A stretch of 64,000 nt of DNA from Oxalobacteraceae bacterium UBA6018 (lineage in GTDB: Bacteria; Pseudomonadota; Gammaproteobacteria; Burkholderiales; Burkholderiaceae_D), in NCBI GenBank assembly GCA_002428015.1, contig DIZW01000031.1:94099-158098 (forward strand), read 5' to 3'. The notes beneath the pieces were generated by a model. The model worked only from the letters and a program-made list of their open reading frames with translations, ran no database searches and was not told where the DNA came from. This document shows positions 16,938 through 26,397 of this stretch, one piece after another (positions within the stretch are counted from its first letter, which is position 1; the number at the start of each line of letters is the position of its first letter). The translations under genes were made by a program, and so were the position numbers.

Positions 16938-19550
16938 TCAATTCGCGTTCAAGGTCCCCATGATGCCGATCTCGGCGATGCCGCAGGTGGCGCCGGAGGG
17001 CACGGTCAGGCTCAGGCGCAGGCTTTTTCCGCTGACGGCGGGCGTGGCGAGGTCGAGCGTGTCGGAGCTGCCCTTGGCGCTGGCCAAGGCTTGCCAGCTC
17101 CCGTCGACGGCTTGCGCCTCGGCGCTGACGGCGCAACGCCCGGCGGCGGCGAAGCGGATGCTCAGGCGGCGGTAGGTCAACATGCGCTCGGGATCGATGA
17201 GGATCCACGGATGTCCGTCGTCGGCGCCGGGTTGCCAAAACGACGCCGGATTGCCATCGTTGGCCTGCGCCGGGCTATGGCCGGGCGCGCTCGAACTGGC
17301 GCGGGTCGGATTGTGCAGGCCGAAGGTCTGCTCGAGAATGGAACTGGCCGCCCGGTAGTCGCGGTAGGGAAGCTCGGCTGCCACCGGCGTCACGCCAGGG
17401 ATGAAGGGCGGGCCATCGACTGTCTTCACCGTCAGCACGCCGTCGCGCAGGCCGGGCGAGCTGGCGCGGATGTGCGAGGTGCCGGCCTGCCAGCTGCGCA
17501 TGGCGATCGCCGCCTGGCCGTCGCGGATGGGAATATCGCCGTCGGGGGTGAAATCGATGCTGCGCCCGGTCGGCAGCTCGCCCGGTCCGGCTTCCAAGGC
17601 CAGATGCACGGGCGGGCTGTTTCTGAGCGCCTGGCCGGCTGCGTCGACCACCGTGACCACCAGTTGCACGTCGTCGGTGCCGTCGGCATGGCGGATCAGC
17701 GGCGCGCTGGCGGTGATGCGCAAGGCGGCCGGCAGCCCCGCCTGCGGCCAGACCGGCGGCGCCACGCCGCGATAGGCCTGGCGGTACCAGTACCAGGCGC
17801 GTTTCGGCAGACGCGCATAGTCGACCAAGCCCATCGAGCCGAATTGGCGCCCGGCGATCGTGCCATGGTCAAAGCCGGCCCAGATCGCCTCGCCCGCGCG
17901 CCAGGGAAAGCGCCATGACGCGGGCTGGCCCGCCTGCGCGCCCGGCGTTCTCTCGATGTCGCCCCAGCCGGGGTCGAACGGACCGGGCCGGTCGGCGATG
18001 GTCGAGCCGTATTCGGCGACGAAATTGGCGCGGCCCGGATTCGGGAACAGGACCGCGCCGTCGCCGTTGTAGCCGGCGACGTCGCCGATCTGATCGATCG
18101 CGCCGCGCTGCGCGCCGTCGACGGCGGCCGGCCGGGTCGGATCGAGCTGGTGCGTCAGGGCCACTTCCGCGGCCAGCAGCGCGCGCACCCGGGCCATGGT
18201 GTCCTCGGTGGTGAAGAAGACCTCGTTGTCCATGCCCCAGACGACGATGGACGGATGGTTGCGGTTGATGCGTATCATTTCCGCCAACTGTTGGAGGACG
18301 CTGGCGTCGAAAGCGGCTTGCTGGGTGGGATCGGCGGGATAGGCGGGCGCGCCCCAGGGATTCTTGAACCCGGCCGTGCCCCAGAACGGCGCCTCGGACA
18401 GGAACATCATGCCGATCTGGTCGCTGGCCTCGGCGAAATGGGGATCGTGCGGATAGTGCGAGCTGCGGATGAAGTCGAAACCGGCGTCCTTCATCGAGCG
18501 CACGTCGCGCTCGATCGCGGCGTTGCTGACGGCGTCGCCCCAGCCGGCCTGGTCTTGATGCACGTTCGCGCCACGGAAATAACGGTGCTCGCCGTTCAGG
18601 AAGAAACCCTGCTCCGCCGTCCAGGCGATGGTGCGAAAGCCGAACGGCGTGTCGAAGCGGTCGCGTTCGCGCCCGCCCACGGCCAGCACGGTCACGGCAT
18701 GGTACAGCTGCGGCGTTTCGGGACTCCACAGCTTGAGATGGTGCAGCGGGCCCGATTCCTGGCGCACGGTCACGCGTTGTCCCGGCGGCAGCCGCACCGT
18801 CTCCTCGGGCAGCGTTGCGACGCGCGCGCCGCGGCTGTCGACAATGTGCGTCTTGACGCTGACCAGCGCCGCCGCCGCGCCGTCGTTGCGTACCTCCGTG
18901 TCGGCGTGCACCCGGCCCGCGTGGCCTGCCAGGCCCGGCGTGGTGATCGCCGTGCCGGTCCAGGGAATGTGCACCGCGTCCGTCGTCACCAGCCAGACAT
19001 CGCGATAGAGCCCGCCGCTGAAGATGTGCTCGCCCGCGCGGGGCGCCAAGGTGGGGTCCCAGATATTGTCGACGCGCACAGCGATGCTGTTGCGGCCGGG
19101 GCGCAAGACGCTGGTGATGTCAACGGGAAAACCCGTGTAGCCGCCCCGATGGTTCGTCACTTGGCGGCCGTTGACGTAGATCGCGGCCGTCTGAAAGGCG
19201 CCCTCGAATTCGAGCGAGAAGCGGCGGCCGGCGGGTACCGACTTCAGCGCCAGTTCCTTGCGATACCAGCCATAGCCGACATACACCTCCGGCGCCTGGA
19301 AATACGGGATGCTGAAGCTGTGCGGCAAGCCGACCGCCTGCCAGGCGCTATCGTCGAATGCGCTCTGCTCGGCGCCCTCGACCTGCCCCAAGTGAAAGCG
19401 CCAGCCGGCGTTGAAGTTCTGCCTGACGCGCCCGGACGGCGGACTTTCGCTGGCGGGCGGCGCTGACCTTGCATGCGCCGGACTCACCAAGGCGGTGGAT
19501 AGGACGACCTGGGCGGCAAGCAGTATCAAGAGGCGTATTGTGAGGCGCAT
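16938..19550 (-). CDS. GH2 beta-galactosidase / beta-glycosidase with C-terminal discoidin-like domain
   Basis: 870 residues. A signal peptide (to about SPAHA) is followed by the GH2 sugar-binding domain (NFNAGWRFHLGQVEGAEQSAFDDSAWQAVGLPHSF, GYGWYRKEL, VYVNGR-type motif), the immunoglobulin-like domain and the TIM barrel. The acid/base Glu is in VVWGMDNEVFF and the likely nucleophile Glu in FVAEYGS. The C-terminal 150 residues (ANDGNPASFWQPGADDGHPWILIDPERMLTYRRLSIRF) look like an F5/8-type C (discoidin/CBM32-like) domain. It could be a beta-galactosidase, beta-mannosidase or beta-glucuronidase; motifs do not decide. It is the last of three minus-strand hydrolase genes after GH29 and another GH2. 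Confidence 0.88.
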   Translation of the reverse strand: MRLTIRLLILLAAQVVLSTALVSPAHARSAPPASESPPSGRVRQNFNAGWRFHLGQVEGAEQSAFDDSAWQAVGLPHSFSIPYFQAPEVYVGYGWYRKELALKSVPAGRRFSLEFEGAFQTAAIYVNGRQVTNHRGGYTGFPVDITSVLRPGRNSIAVRVDNIWDPTLAPRAGEHIFSGGLYRDVWLVTTDAVHIPWTGTAITTPGLAGHAGRVHADTEVRNDGAAAALVSVKTHIVDSRGARVATLPEETVRLPPGQRVTVRQESGPLHHLKLWSPETPQLYHAVTVLAVGGRERDRFDTPFGFRTIAWTAEQGFFLNGEHRYFRGANVHQDQAGWGDAVSNAAIERDVRSMKDAGFDFIRSSHYPHDPHFAEASDQIGMMFLSEAPFWGTAGFKNPWGAPAYPADPTQQAAFDASVLQQLAEMIRINRNHPSIVVWGMDNEVFFTTEDTMARVRALLAAEVALTHQLDPTRPAAVDGAQRGAIDQIGDVAGYNGDGAVLFPNPGRANFVAEYGSTIADRPGPFDPGWGDIERTPGAQAGQPASWRFPWRAGEAIWAGFDHGTIAGRQFGSMGLVDYARLPKRAWYWYRQAYRGVAPPVWPQAGLPAALRITASAPLIRHADGTDDVQLVVTVVDAAGQALRNSPPVHLALEAGPGELPTGRSIDFTPDGDIPIRDGQAAIAMRSWQAGTSHIRASSPGLRDGVLTVKTVDGPPFIPGVTPVAAELPYRDYRAASSILEQTFGLHNPTRASSSAPGHSPAQANDGNPASFWQPGADDGHPWILIDPERMLTYRRLSIRFAAAGRCAVSAEAQAVDGSWQALASAKGSSDTLDLATPAVSGKSLRLSLTVPSGATCGIAEIGIMGTLNAN

Positions 19551-19603
19551 TATTTTCTTTCTCCATTTTGGAGGCTGAAGGGGATTCGACGGGGGGCCTG
19601 ATA

Positions 19604-19779
19604 CCAGGCGAATCCGACCGAGTTACGGAGGCCACGCGCGACCTCTGCCCGCTGCGAGCCGTCCGGATTCATGCGGTAGCTTTTCAAAGGCAGTTCGTCT
19701 TCCTTGTTGCATACGTTGCCGGGCACGCCCACCGGAGGTAGCGCTTGCCCTGCGGGCCCATCTTGACGATTTTCTCGCC
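19604..19779 (-). pseudogene. fragment of a PQQ-dependent sugar (sorbosone-type) dehydrogenase, middle part
   Basis: Between the GH29 stop and the next GH2 start, the minus strand reads GEKIVKMGPQGKRYL. After a frameshift near 19735 it continues VGVPGNVCNKEDELPL, YRMNPDGSQRAEVARGLRNSVGFAW. This is the recognisable middle of soluble PQQ sugar dehydrogenases (GxxGNVC, YRMNPDGS, ARGLRNxVGFxW). There is no start, no rest of the barrel, and one frameshift, so it is a decayed fragment. A C-terminal fragment of the same family lies at 38456-38612. Confidence 0.7.
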
Positions 19780-19797
19780 ATGCCATGTGTCTGTGGG

Positions 19798-22137
19798 CTA
19801 GTCGCCGGCGGCCGGAATCACCGACAGCTCGGCGGCGCTGGCCCAGCCGCTGCCCCAGACCGCGTCCAGCGCGGTGAAGCGGAAGAAGCGCGCGTTCACA
19901 GGCTTGAAGTGCACTTCCTGCAGGTCCGGATTGTTGTGCACATTGGCGAAGTTGCCGTGCTCGACGTCAGTGCTCCAGCTGGCGCCGTCCTCGCTGGTCT
20001 CGAAGCGGAAATGCTCGACGGTGCCGTTGAGCACGCCATCTTGCCGCGGCAGGTAGACGAAGCCGGCGATGCGGTGGGCCTGCCCCATGTCGACGGTGAT
20101 GGCGTGCGGCATTTTCGTGTCCGCGTCATACCGGGTGTGCCAGAAGGTGCTCGAGTCGCCGTCGATGGCCAGCGCCGCGCCGTTGTTACCCTGCGCGGTT
20201 TCCTCGCTGTCGACGGCCACGACTTTCCATCCGCTCGGCGAGAGGCCGGCGAAGTTGCGCGAGCCGATCACTCCCAGCCGTCCGTCGGGCAGCAGGCGCG
20301 CCGCCTTCACCACGCCGCTCGAGGCCAGGGCCAAAGGCGCGCCGTAGACGGGCGAGGCGGGCGTCGGGGCCGAGCCGTCGATGGTGTAGACGATGGTGCC
20401 GCCGGACGGATGGCTGATGCGCACGCTGCCGTCGGCGCCGCGGTCGGCAATGGCCGGCGGCAGCAGCGCGACCGACTGCTTGTACAAGCCGACCTCGGCC
20501 AGGGAGGGCGCCAGGCGCGCGCCGGTGATGCGGATGCGCACGCGGTCGGTGGTCACCGGCCACTGCAGGCGGATCAGCCGGCGGTGGCCCACGGTGGTCA
20601 GGGTGTCGGAGGCGATCTTCTGCGCCGCCACCCAGGCCGCGCCGTTCCAGGTCTCGATCGCGAAGGACGCGATGCGCTGGCCGCGCTGGTCCACCGCCTC
20701 CTGCAGGGACACGACGTCGAAGCTGGCCGGCTTGGGCAGCTTGAGCGTGAGCGTGCCGTCGGTGCGCCCGGGCGCCGCTTCCCACCAGGTGCCCAGCTTG
20801 CCGTCGAGCGCGGCGGCGGCGCGGTGCCCCGGCGCGGCATGGTCGGCCGACAGATGGGCGCCGGCCGCCAGGTTGGTCGCGAAGGTGTCGCGCACGATCT
20901 CGGCCATCTGGCCCAGCGCCGTGACCTGCTCGTCAGGCACCAGGCCGCGCCGGTCCGGCGACAGGTTCAGGATCAGGTTGCCGTTGCGCCCGATCGACGA
21001 ATAAAACACGTCCACCAGCTGGGTGACCGGGCGCGGATGCTTGTCGTGCGCCCAGAACCACTGGCCGTTGGCGAGGATGGTGACATTGGTCTCGGCCGGA
21101 TACCACCACAGGTGCGACCCCGGCTTGAGTTGCTCCAGGGCGCCCAGGTCGCCGTGCATGTCGGGCCAATTGAAGTGTTCAGGCGCGGTCGGCAGCGGGA
21201 TCACGCTCCACTCGGTGGTGCGACCGTAGCCGCTTTCCGAACCGACCCAGCGCACGTCCGGGCCCTTGCCCATGATGACGGCATTGGGCTGCAGCTGGCG
21301 GATCAGGTCGTACCAGGCCGTGTAGTCGTAGGTTTCGGACACGCTGGGGTCGGGGTTGGCGCCGTCGAACCACACCTCGCTCACCGGACCGTATTGGGTC
21401 AGCAGTTCGTACAGCTGGTTCAGGAAATAGCGGTTGTAGTCGTTCACGGTGTAGCTGAACGACTTGAAACCCGGCGTCGGTGCGCGGCCCTTGGACGGGT
21501 CGCTCTTGAAACTGGCCGGGTCGGTCGGGATCGTCGACTTCAGCTTGGCGCTGCCGTTGCCGTAGTAGCCGGCCGGGTTGCTGGGGTTGGTCCTGAGCTG
21601 GTACAGGTCGGCGGGCGAGAGGTAGATCCCCAGCTTGACGCCGGCGCCGCGCGCCGCGTCGGATACGTCGCGGACCAGGTCGCCCTTGCCGCCGCGCCAA
21701 GGGCTGGCGGCGGCCGAGTGCGCGGTGTAGCGGCTGGGCCACATCGCGAAGCCATCGTGATGCTTGGCCACGAGCACGAGCATTTTGCCGTCGAGTTGCT
21801 TGACCGCGTGCAGCCACTGCTTCGCGTCCAGCGCGCTCGGATTGAAGATCGATGGGTCCTCGTGCCCGCTGCCCCACTCCACTTCGTTGAAGGTGTTGAC
21901 GCCAAAATGGAGGAAGAAGGTGCGCTCCAGGCGCATCCACGCGCTTTGATTCGGCCGCGGCAAGACCTTGGCCGCCTTCTCGGCGACGACGGCCGCGCTA
22001 TCACCCTCCGCGATGACTTGTTCGGTTGAATAGGCGATCGGCTGGGCGGCGGCGGCCAGCGCGCACGTGGCCGCGAGTGCCAGGCCGAGCGCCAGTTTGG
22101 TCAAAACCCGATCGATGTTGCTGCTTGTTTGCTTCAT
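19798..22137 (-). CDS. GH29 alpha-L-fucosidase with F5/8-type C domains
   Basis: 779 residues from ATG 22137, chosen for GGAG upstream; an earlier ATG at 22164 is less likely. The signal peptide ends LAAAAQ. The GH29 barrel shows FFLHFGVNTFNEVEWGSGHEDPSIFNP, KMLVLVAKHHDGFAMWPS, KLGIYLSPADLY and the nucleophile Asp in SEVWFDGANPD. The C-terminal half carries a discoidin-like region (AALDGKLGTWWEA), a short chitobiase-C-like repeat (GTIVYTIDGSAPTPASPVYGAPL), and a second discoidin domain (AIDGDSSTFWHTRYDADTKMPHAITVDMGQ). It should remove alpha-L-fucose from glycans such as fucosylated xyloglucan or arabinogalactan. It sits between two GH2 genes on one strand, so co-transcription is likely. Confidence 0.92.
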   Translation of the reverse strand: MKQTSSNIDRVLTKLALGLALAATCALAAAAQPIAYSTEQVIAEGDSAAVVAEKAAKVLPRPNQSAWMRLERTFFLHFGVNTFNEVEWGSGHEDPSIFNPSALDAKQWLHAVKQLDGKMLVLVAKHHDGFAMWPSRYTAHSAAASPWRGGKGDLVRDVSDAARGAGVKLGIYLSPADLYQLRTNPSNPAGYYGNGSAKLKSTIPTDPASFKSDPSKGRAPTPGFKSFSYTVNDYNRYFLNQLYELLTQYGPVSEVWFDGANPDPSVSETYDYTAWYDLIRQLQPNAVIMGKGPDVRWVGSESGYGRTTEWSVIPLPTAPEHFNWPDMHGDLGALEQLKPGSHLWWYPAETNVTILANGQWFWAHDKHPRPVTQLVDVFYSSIGRNGNLILNLSPDRRGLVPDEQVTALGQMAEIVRDTFATNLAAGAHLSADHAAPGHRAAAALDGKLGTWWEAAPGRTDGTLTLKLPKPASFDVVSLQEAVDQRGQRIASFAIETWNGAAWVAAQKIASDTLTTVGHRRLIRLQWPVTTDRVRIRITGARLAPSLAEVGLYKQSVALLPPAIADRGADGSVRISHPSGGTIVYTIDGSAPTPASPVYGAPLALASSGVVKAARLLPDGRLGVIGSRNFAGLSPSGWKVVAVDSEETAQGNNGAALAIDGDSSTFWHTRYDADTKMPHAITVDMGQAHRIAGFVYLPRQDGVLNGTVEHFRFETSEDGASWSTDVEHGNFANVHNNPDLQEVHFKPVNARFFRFTALDAVWGSGWASAAELSVIPAAGD

Positions 22138-22318
22138 TGCGCGTCTCCAAATGGGGCGTGGCAAACCACCGGTGTGACTCGTAGCGCCACCTTAGCCAGG
22201 GGGCATTGTGCAAGCGCCGCCATGGCGCGGGAATGGCGAAATCGCTCAGGCGCGCCAACGAAATCGCCGGGACGCGGCTGCGCGCCGGCACCGGCCTGCC
22301 ATCCGTGACGGCGGCCGG

Positions 22319-24754
22319 TCAGCGAGCCAGCGCATCGAGGCGCAAGCGCTGCACCGGCAAGCCCTCGCCGGCCACCTCCACCACGATAGCCCCGGCCGTG
22401 GTGGAGGCGCGCACGGCCGCCACCACCCTGCCGTGGAAGCTGGCGCGCCGGCCCGATTGCAGGCTGGACGCGTCCATCGGATTGCCATTGCCGGCGCCGG
22501 CCAGCACGCCGGCGCCGCTCACGCTGACCTTGAGCGGGCGGTCGCCGGCGCGGGCGTAAATGGGCACGCCGTCGCGGTCGAGCAGTTCGGCCGTCACGTA
22601 GGCCAGGTCCACGCCGTTGGCCGTCAGCTGCTCCCGGTCCACGGTGAGCTTGACCGTGGCCGGCTGCCCGACCGTGCGCAATTCCCAGCGCCCGGCCGGC
22701 TTGCCGTCGCGGTAGCCGACCGCCACCAGCCGGCCCGGCGAATAAGGCACCGTGTAATGGACTTTGTATTGACTATCCACGCCGACCGCCTTGCGTCCCA
22801 GGCTGCGGTCGTTGAGGAACAGCTCGACTTCCGGCAGCTCGGAATACACCACCACGTCGAGCGGCTTGCCCTCCTGGCCGGCCCAGGTCCAGCTGGGGTG
22901 GACGTCGTCCAGCGACCAGTCGTTGTGCTGCCCCACGATGGGGAAGAAGTGGCGGTCGGGCAGGTCTTCGGTGCCGGCCGGCTGGGCCACGAAGGCGGAG
23001 ACGGGATCGATGCCGCTCTTCCACAGCACCTCCCGGTAATAGGCCGCGGGTCGCTTGCGACCGGTAGCGTCGATCTCGCCGCAATAGGCCAGGTGCCACG
23101 GATACGGCGCCAGCGACTGCCAGTCCTGGCTGTAGCCCATCCAGCCGATGCCGCTCTCGCCCAGGTAGTCGAAGGCGGTCCACACGAAGTCGCCGATCAC
23201 CCACGGCATGGTCTCGACGGGACGCCAGTACTGGAAGGCGTCCTTGGGCATCGATTCGGAGGTGTACATGACGCGCGCCGGGAACTGCTGGTGGTCGCGC
23301 CCGAACAGGTGGGCCATGTAGTTGTAGCCGGCCACGTCGAGCTCGGCGTACTGGCTGGCGATGGCCGGGCCGTCGCTGCTGACCGCCTGGGTCACCGGCC
23401 GGGTCGGGTCGAGCCGGTGCACGCGCTGCGCCAGCTCATGCCCGGTGCGCGCGCCGTCGGGCGTGCCCTGCTCCGGAATCTCGTTGCCGATGCTCCAGAA
23501 CAGCACGCTCGGGTGATTGCGCCCGCTCCGCACCAGGCTGTCCACGTCGCGCTCCCAGCTGCTGTCGAAAAAGCGCGCGTAGTCGGCGTCGCGCTTGCTC
23601 TTGCGCCAGGCGTCGAAGGCTTCGTCGATCACCAGCATGCCCAGTTCATCGGCCGCGTCCAGGGTCGCCTGGCTGGCGGGATTGTGCGCGCTGCGGATGG
23701 CGTTGTAGCCGGCCGCCTTCATCAGCGCGACCTTGCGCGCGTCCGCGTCGGGAAAGCCGGCGGCGCCCAGCATGTAGTTATCGTGATGGATGTTCCCGCC
23801 GCGCAGCACCACCTTCGCGCCGTTGATACGCAACCCGTTCTGCGCGTCCACCGCGATGGTGCGGATGCCGAAGCGGGTGCGCCTGACATCGGTCACGCGG
23901 CCGTTGACGCTCAGCGCCTGCTGCAAGGTGTAGAGGTTGGGCGAGTCCGGGCCCCACAGCGCCGGCTGCGCCACCGCCAGCGCCTGCACCGCGTCGACCT
24001 GGGCATGGGGCGCCAGCAGGTAGCCCTGGCGCGCCTGCGCCACGGTGCGCCCGTCGGCGCCGATCACGGACGTGAGCAGCTCCACGCGCCGCGCCTTCGC
24101 GTGGCGATTGCTGATGGCGGCGCGCACGTTCAGCGCGGCGCGTTGGCCGGTCGCGGTTTCGGTCGAAACGAACACGCTGCCAGGGACCACATGCACCGGG
24201 TCGAGCAGCTCGAGGGTCACTGGACGGATAAGGCCGGAACCGGCATACCAGCGCGACGACGGGTCGGCGTGGCGGGTGCGCACCACCAGGACGTTGTCGC
24301 CGGCGCGCACCTTGCCGCTCAGGTCCAGCGTGAACGCGGTGTAGCCGTAGCGGTGTTGCCCCAGCTGGACGCCATTGAGCCAGATGTCGGCATCCATGTA
24401 CGCGGCCTCGATATGGAGCAGGACGACGCTTGCCGCCTCGGCCGCGCTCAAGCTGAGGTGGCGCCGATACAGGGCCGTCACGCCCGCCAGGTAGCCGGAA
24501 TCCTGGCCGGCGACGGCATGGCGATCGAACGGGGGCGCACCGTCAGCCTTGTCCATGATGGACGCGTCATGCGGCACCACGACCGTGCGCCATGCGGCGT
24601 CATCGAACCCGGGCTGTTCGGCCCCCGGGACATCGCCCGCCATGAAGCGCCAGTCCAGCGCCAGGCTGCGTTCAAGTGCGCCGGCGGCCGGAGTGGCGAG
24701 CGCCAGCATCAGCGCCATTGGCGCGCACAGCGCGTATTTCTTCAGCATCGACAT
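22319..24754 (-). CDS. GH2 beta-galactosidase-like glycosidase with extra Ig-like domains
   Basis: About 811 residues from ATG 24754 (MSMLKKYALCAPMALMLALATPAAG signal peptide). GH2 motifs: LDWRFMAGDVPGAEQPGFDDAAWRTVVVPHD, DIWLNGVQLGQHRYGYTAF, WYAGSGLIRPV, RGGNIHHDN, NAIRSAHNPAS, the acid/base Glu in VLFWSIGNEIPEQG and a nucleophile Glu in MYTSESMP. The long C-terminus holds DUF4982/Big-like domains (SELPEVELFLNDRSLG, LTANGVDLAYVTAELLDRDG), common in exported GH2 beta-galactosidases. It is divergent from the FucP-like permease, with an A/T-rich promoter island between, and followed by GH29 181 bp downstream. Confidence 0.9.
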   Translation of the reverse strand: MSMLKKYALCAPMALMLALATPAAGALERSLALDWRFMAGDVPGAEQPGFDDAAWRTVVVPHDASIMDKADGAPPFDRHAVAGQDSGYLAGVTALYRRHLSLSAAEAASVVLLHIEAAYMDADIWLNGVQLGQHRYGYTAFTLDLSGKVRAGDNVLVVRTRHADPSSRWYAGSGLIRPVTLELLDPVHVVPGSVFVSTETATGQRAALNVRAAISNRHAKARRVELLTSVIGADGRTVAQARQGYLLAPHAQVDAVQALAVAQPALWGPDSPNLYTLQQALSVNGRVTDVRRTRFGIRTIAVDAQNGLRINGAKVVLRGGNIHHDNYMLGAAGFPDADARKVALMKAAGYNAIRSAHNPASQATLDAADELGMLVIDEAFDAWRKSKRDADYARFFDSSWERDVDSLVRSGRNHPSVLFWSIGNEIPEQGTPDGARTGHELAQRVHRLDPTRPVTQAVSSDGPAIASQYAELDVAGYNYMAHLFGRDHQQFPARVMYTSESMPKDAFQYWRPVETMPWVIGDFVWTAFDYLGESGIGWMGYSQDWQSLAPYPWHLAYCGEIDATGRKRPAAYYREVLWKSGIDPVSAFVAQPAGTEDLPDRHFFPIVGQHNDWSLDDVHPSWTWAGQEGKPLDVVVYSELPEVELFLNDRSLGRKAVGVDSQYKVHYTVPYSPGRLVAVGYRDGKPAGRWELRTVGQPATVKLTVDREQLTANGVDLAYVTAELLDRDGVPIYARAGDRPLKVSVSGAGVLAGAGNGNPMDASSLQSGRRASFHGRVVAAVRASTTAGAIVVEVAGEGLPVQRLRLDALAR

Positions 24755-25030
24755 GACTCTCAAGCTCTCCAGCAAACTGACTTCAAACATCACAACGGGC
24801 CAACATCACAGGTTCGGGCCGCCAAATGTGGCCGGCACTAATGTATCATATATATAATAAACACTCAAGCGCATCGCTCCCTCCGCACCCCGGCAAGTCC
24901 TGCTTCCAGCCATCGCTTTGCCTGCGAGCCGGCGCGATGCAGGGTGTGGCGCTTGAATGAGTCCGGTGTATCGATCGAGAACTAGCGTCCGACAGCAGCC
25001 CCGTTCAACCCTCACAGCAAAGGAACTGAA
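24755..25030. promoter_or_regulatory. divergent promoter region with A/T-rich island (GH2 / sugar permease)
   Basis: A short, strongly A/T-rich block at 24840-24862 (ATGTATCATATATATAATAA) stands out in GC-rich surroundings between the divergent GH2 and permease genes and probably contains -10 elements. AAAGGA precedes the permease GTG start. No clear operator palindrome is identified. Confidence 0.4.
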
Positions 25031-26344
25031 GTGCCTATCCCCCAACCTTCCGCAAACCCGGCCTTGGTAGTACAGCCTGGCGCGGCTTCGAATGCGAAGT
25101 CCACCATGTACCTGCTCACCAGCCTGTTCTTCATGTGGGGCTTCATCACGGTGATCAACAACACCCTGCTGCCCCACCTGCGCAGCGTGTTCGATCTGAA
25201 CTACACCGAGACAACGGTGATCGAGTCGGTGTGGTTCATCGCCTACTTCGTGGCGTCCATCCCGTCCGCACGGCTGATCGAGCGCATCGGCTACAAGAAG
25301 TCGCTGATCGCCGGCCTGGGCATCATGGCGGCCGGCGCGCTGCTGATGGTCCCCGCGGCCAGGTTGCCGTCGTATGCGGTGACACTGTGCGCGCTGTTCA
25401 TCATCGCCTGCGGCATCACCCTGCTGCAAGTGGCGGCCAACCCGTACGTCGCGGTGGTGGGACCGGCCGAGTCGGCGCCGGCGCGGCTCAACCTGGTGCA
25501 GGCCTTCAACTCGCTCGGCACCATGTTCGCGCCGCTCTTCGGCGGCTACCTGATCCTGGGACGTGCCGCCTCCGGCACCGCCAGCGCCAACCAGGTGCTG
25601 TCGCAAGCGCAGCGTCTGGCCGACGCCCAGTCGGTGCAACTGCCCTATCTGATTGTCGCCGCGGTGCTGGTGCTGCTGGCGATCGTCATCGCCCGCTTCC
25701 CCTTACCGGCGATTGCCTTGCCGGGCGGGGCGGCGCTGCGCGCGGCGCGTGGACAGGACTCCCTGTGGCGCCATCGCAATCTGGTGTTCGGCATTCCCGC
25801 CATTTTCATCTACCTGATCGCCGAGATCGGCGTGGCCAACCTGTTCATCAATTTCGTGTCCCAGCCGGAGATCGGCAATCTGACCCACGAAGCGGCGTCC
25901 CACTATCTGTTCCTGCTGTGGGGCGGCATGATGGTAGGCCGCTTCGCCGGCAGCGCGCTGATGCGCACTGTGAAGGCCGAGACCGTGCTCGCCGGCGCCA
26001 GCATCGGCGCCGGCATCGTGATGCTCGTCGCGAGCTTCGCCACCGGATCGGTCGCGATGTGGGCGCTCATTTCGGTGGGGCTGTTCCATTCGGTGATGTT
26101 CCCGACCATTTTCACGCTCGGGATCAAGGGCCTGGGCGCGCGCACGGAAGACGGCGCCGGCCTGCTCATCATGGCCATCGCCGGCGGCGCGCTGGTCGTG
26201 GTGCAGGGCTGGCTGGCCGACCGCTTCGGCCTGCAGCTATCGTTCCTGCTGACCGTCGTGTGCGAAGTCTACGTCCTGTTCTACGCGCTGTGGGGCGCCA
26301 AGCCCACCAGCGCGTCGCCCGGGGGTGGACAGCCGCCAGCGTAA
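25031..26344 (+). CDS. MFS sugar:proton symporter, FucP/GluP (FHS) family
   Basis: 437 residues from a GTG at 25031 with AAAGGA 7 nt upstream. About twelve hydrophobic segments are visible. Family features: LTSLFFMWGFITVINNTLLPHLRSVFDLNYTE after a short cytoplasmic N-terminus, RLIERIGYKKSLIAGL between TM2 and TM3, LLQVAANPYVAVVGP, RLNLVQAFNSLGTMFAPLFGGYL, and LFINFVSQ in the second half. These fit the fucose/glucose/galactose permease group. It should import a free monosaccharide released by the surrounding GH29, GH2, GH42 and GH35 enzymes. Fucose, galactose or glucose are all possible. Confidence 0.9.
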   Translation: MPIPQPSANPALVVQPGAASNAKSTMYLLTSLFFMWGFITVINNTLLPHLRSVFDLNYTETTVIESVWFIAYFVASIPSARLIERIGYKKSLIAGLGIMAAGALLMVPAARLPSYAVTLCALFIIACGITLLQVAANPYVAVVGPAESAPARLNLVQAFNSLGTMFAPLFGGYLILGRAASGTASANQVLSQAQRLADAQSVQLPYLIVAAVLVLLAIVIARFPLPAIALPGGAALRAARGQDSLWRHRNLVFGIPAIFIYLIAEIGVANLFINFVSQPEIGNLTHEAASHYLFLLWGGMMVGRFAGSALMRTVKAETVLAGASIGAGIVMLVASFATGSVAMWALISVGLFHSVMFPTIFTLGIKGLGARTEDGAGLLIMAIAGGALVVVQGWLADRFGLQLSFLLTVVCEVYVLFYALWGAKPTSASPGGGQPPA

Positions 26345-26397
26345 GATCCCGCCGTCGTCGGCCGGCGTGAAGACGCTCGGCCGCACATGGCGCTCGG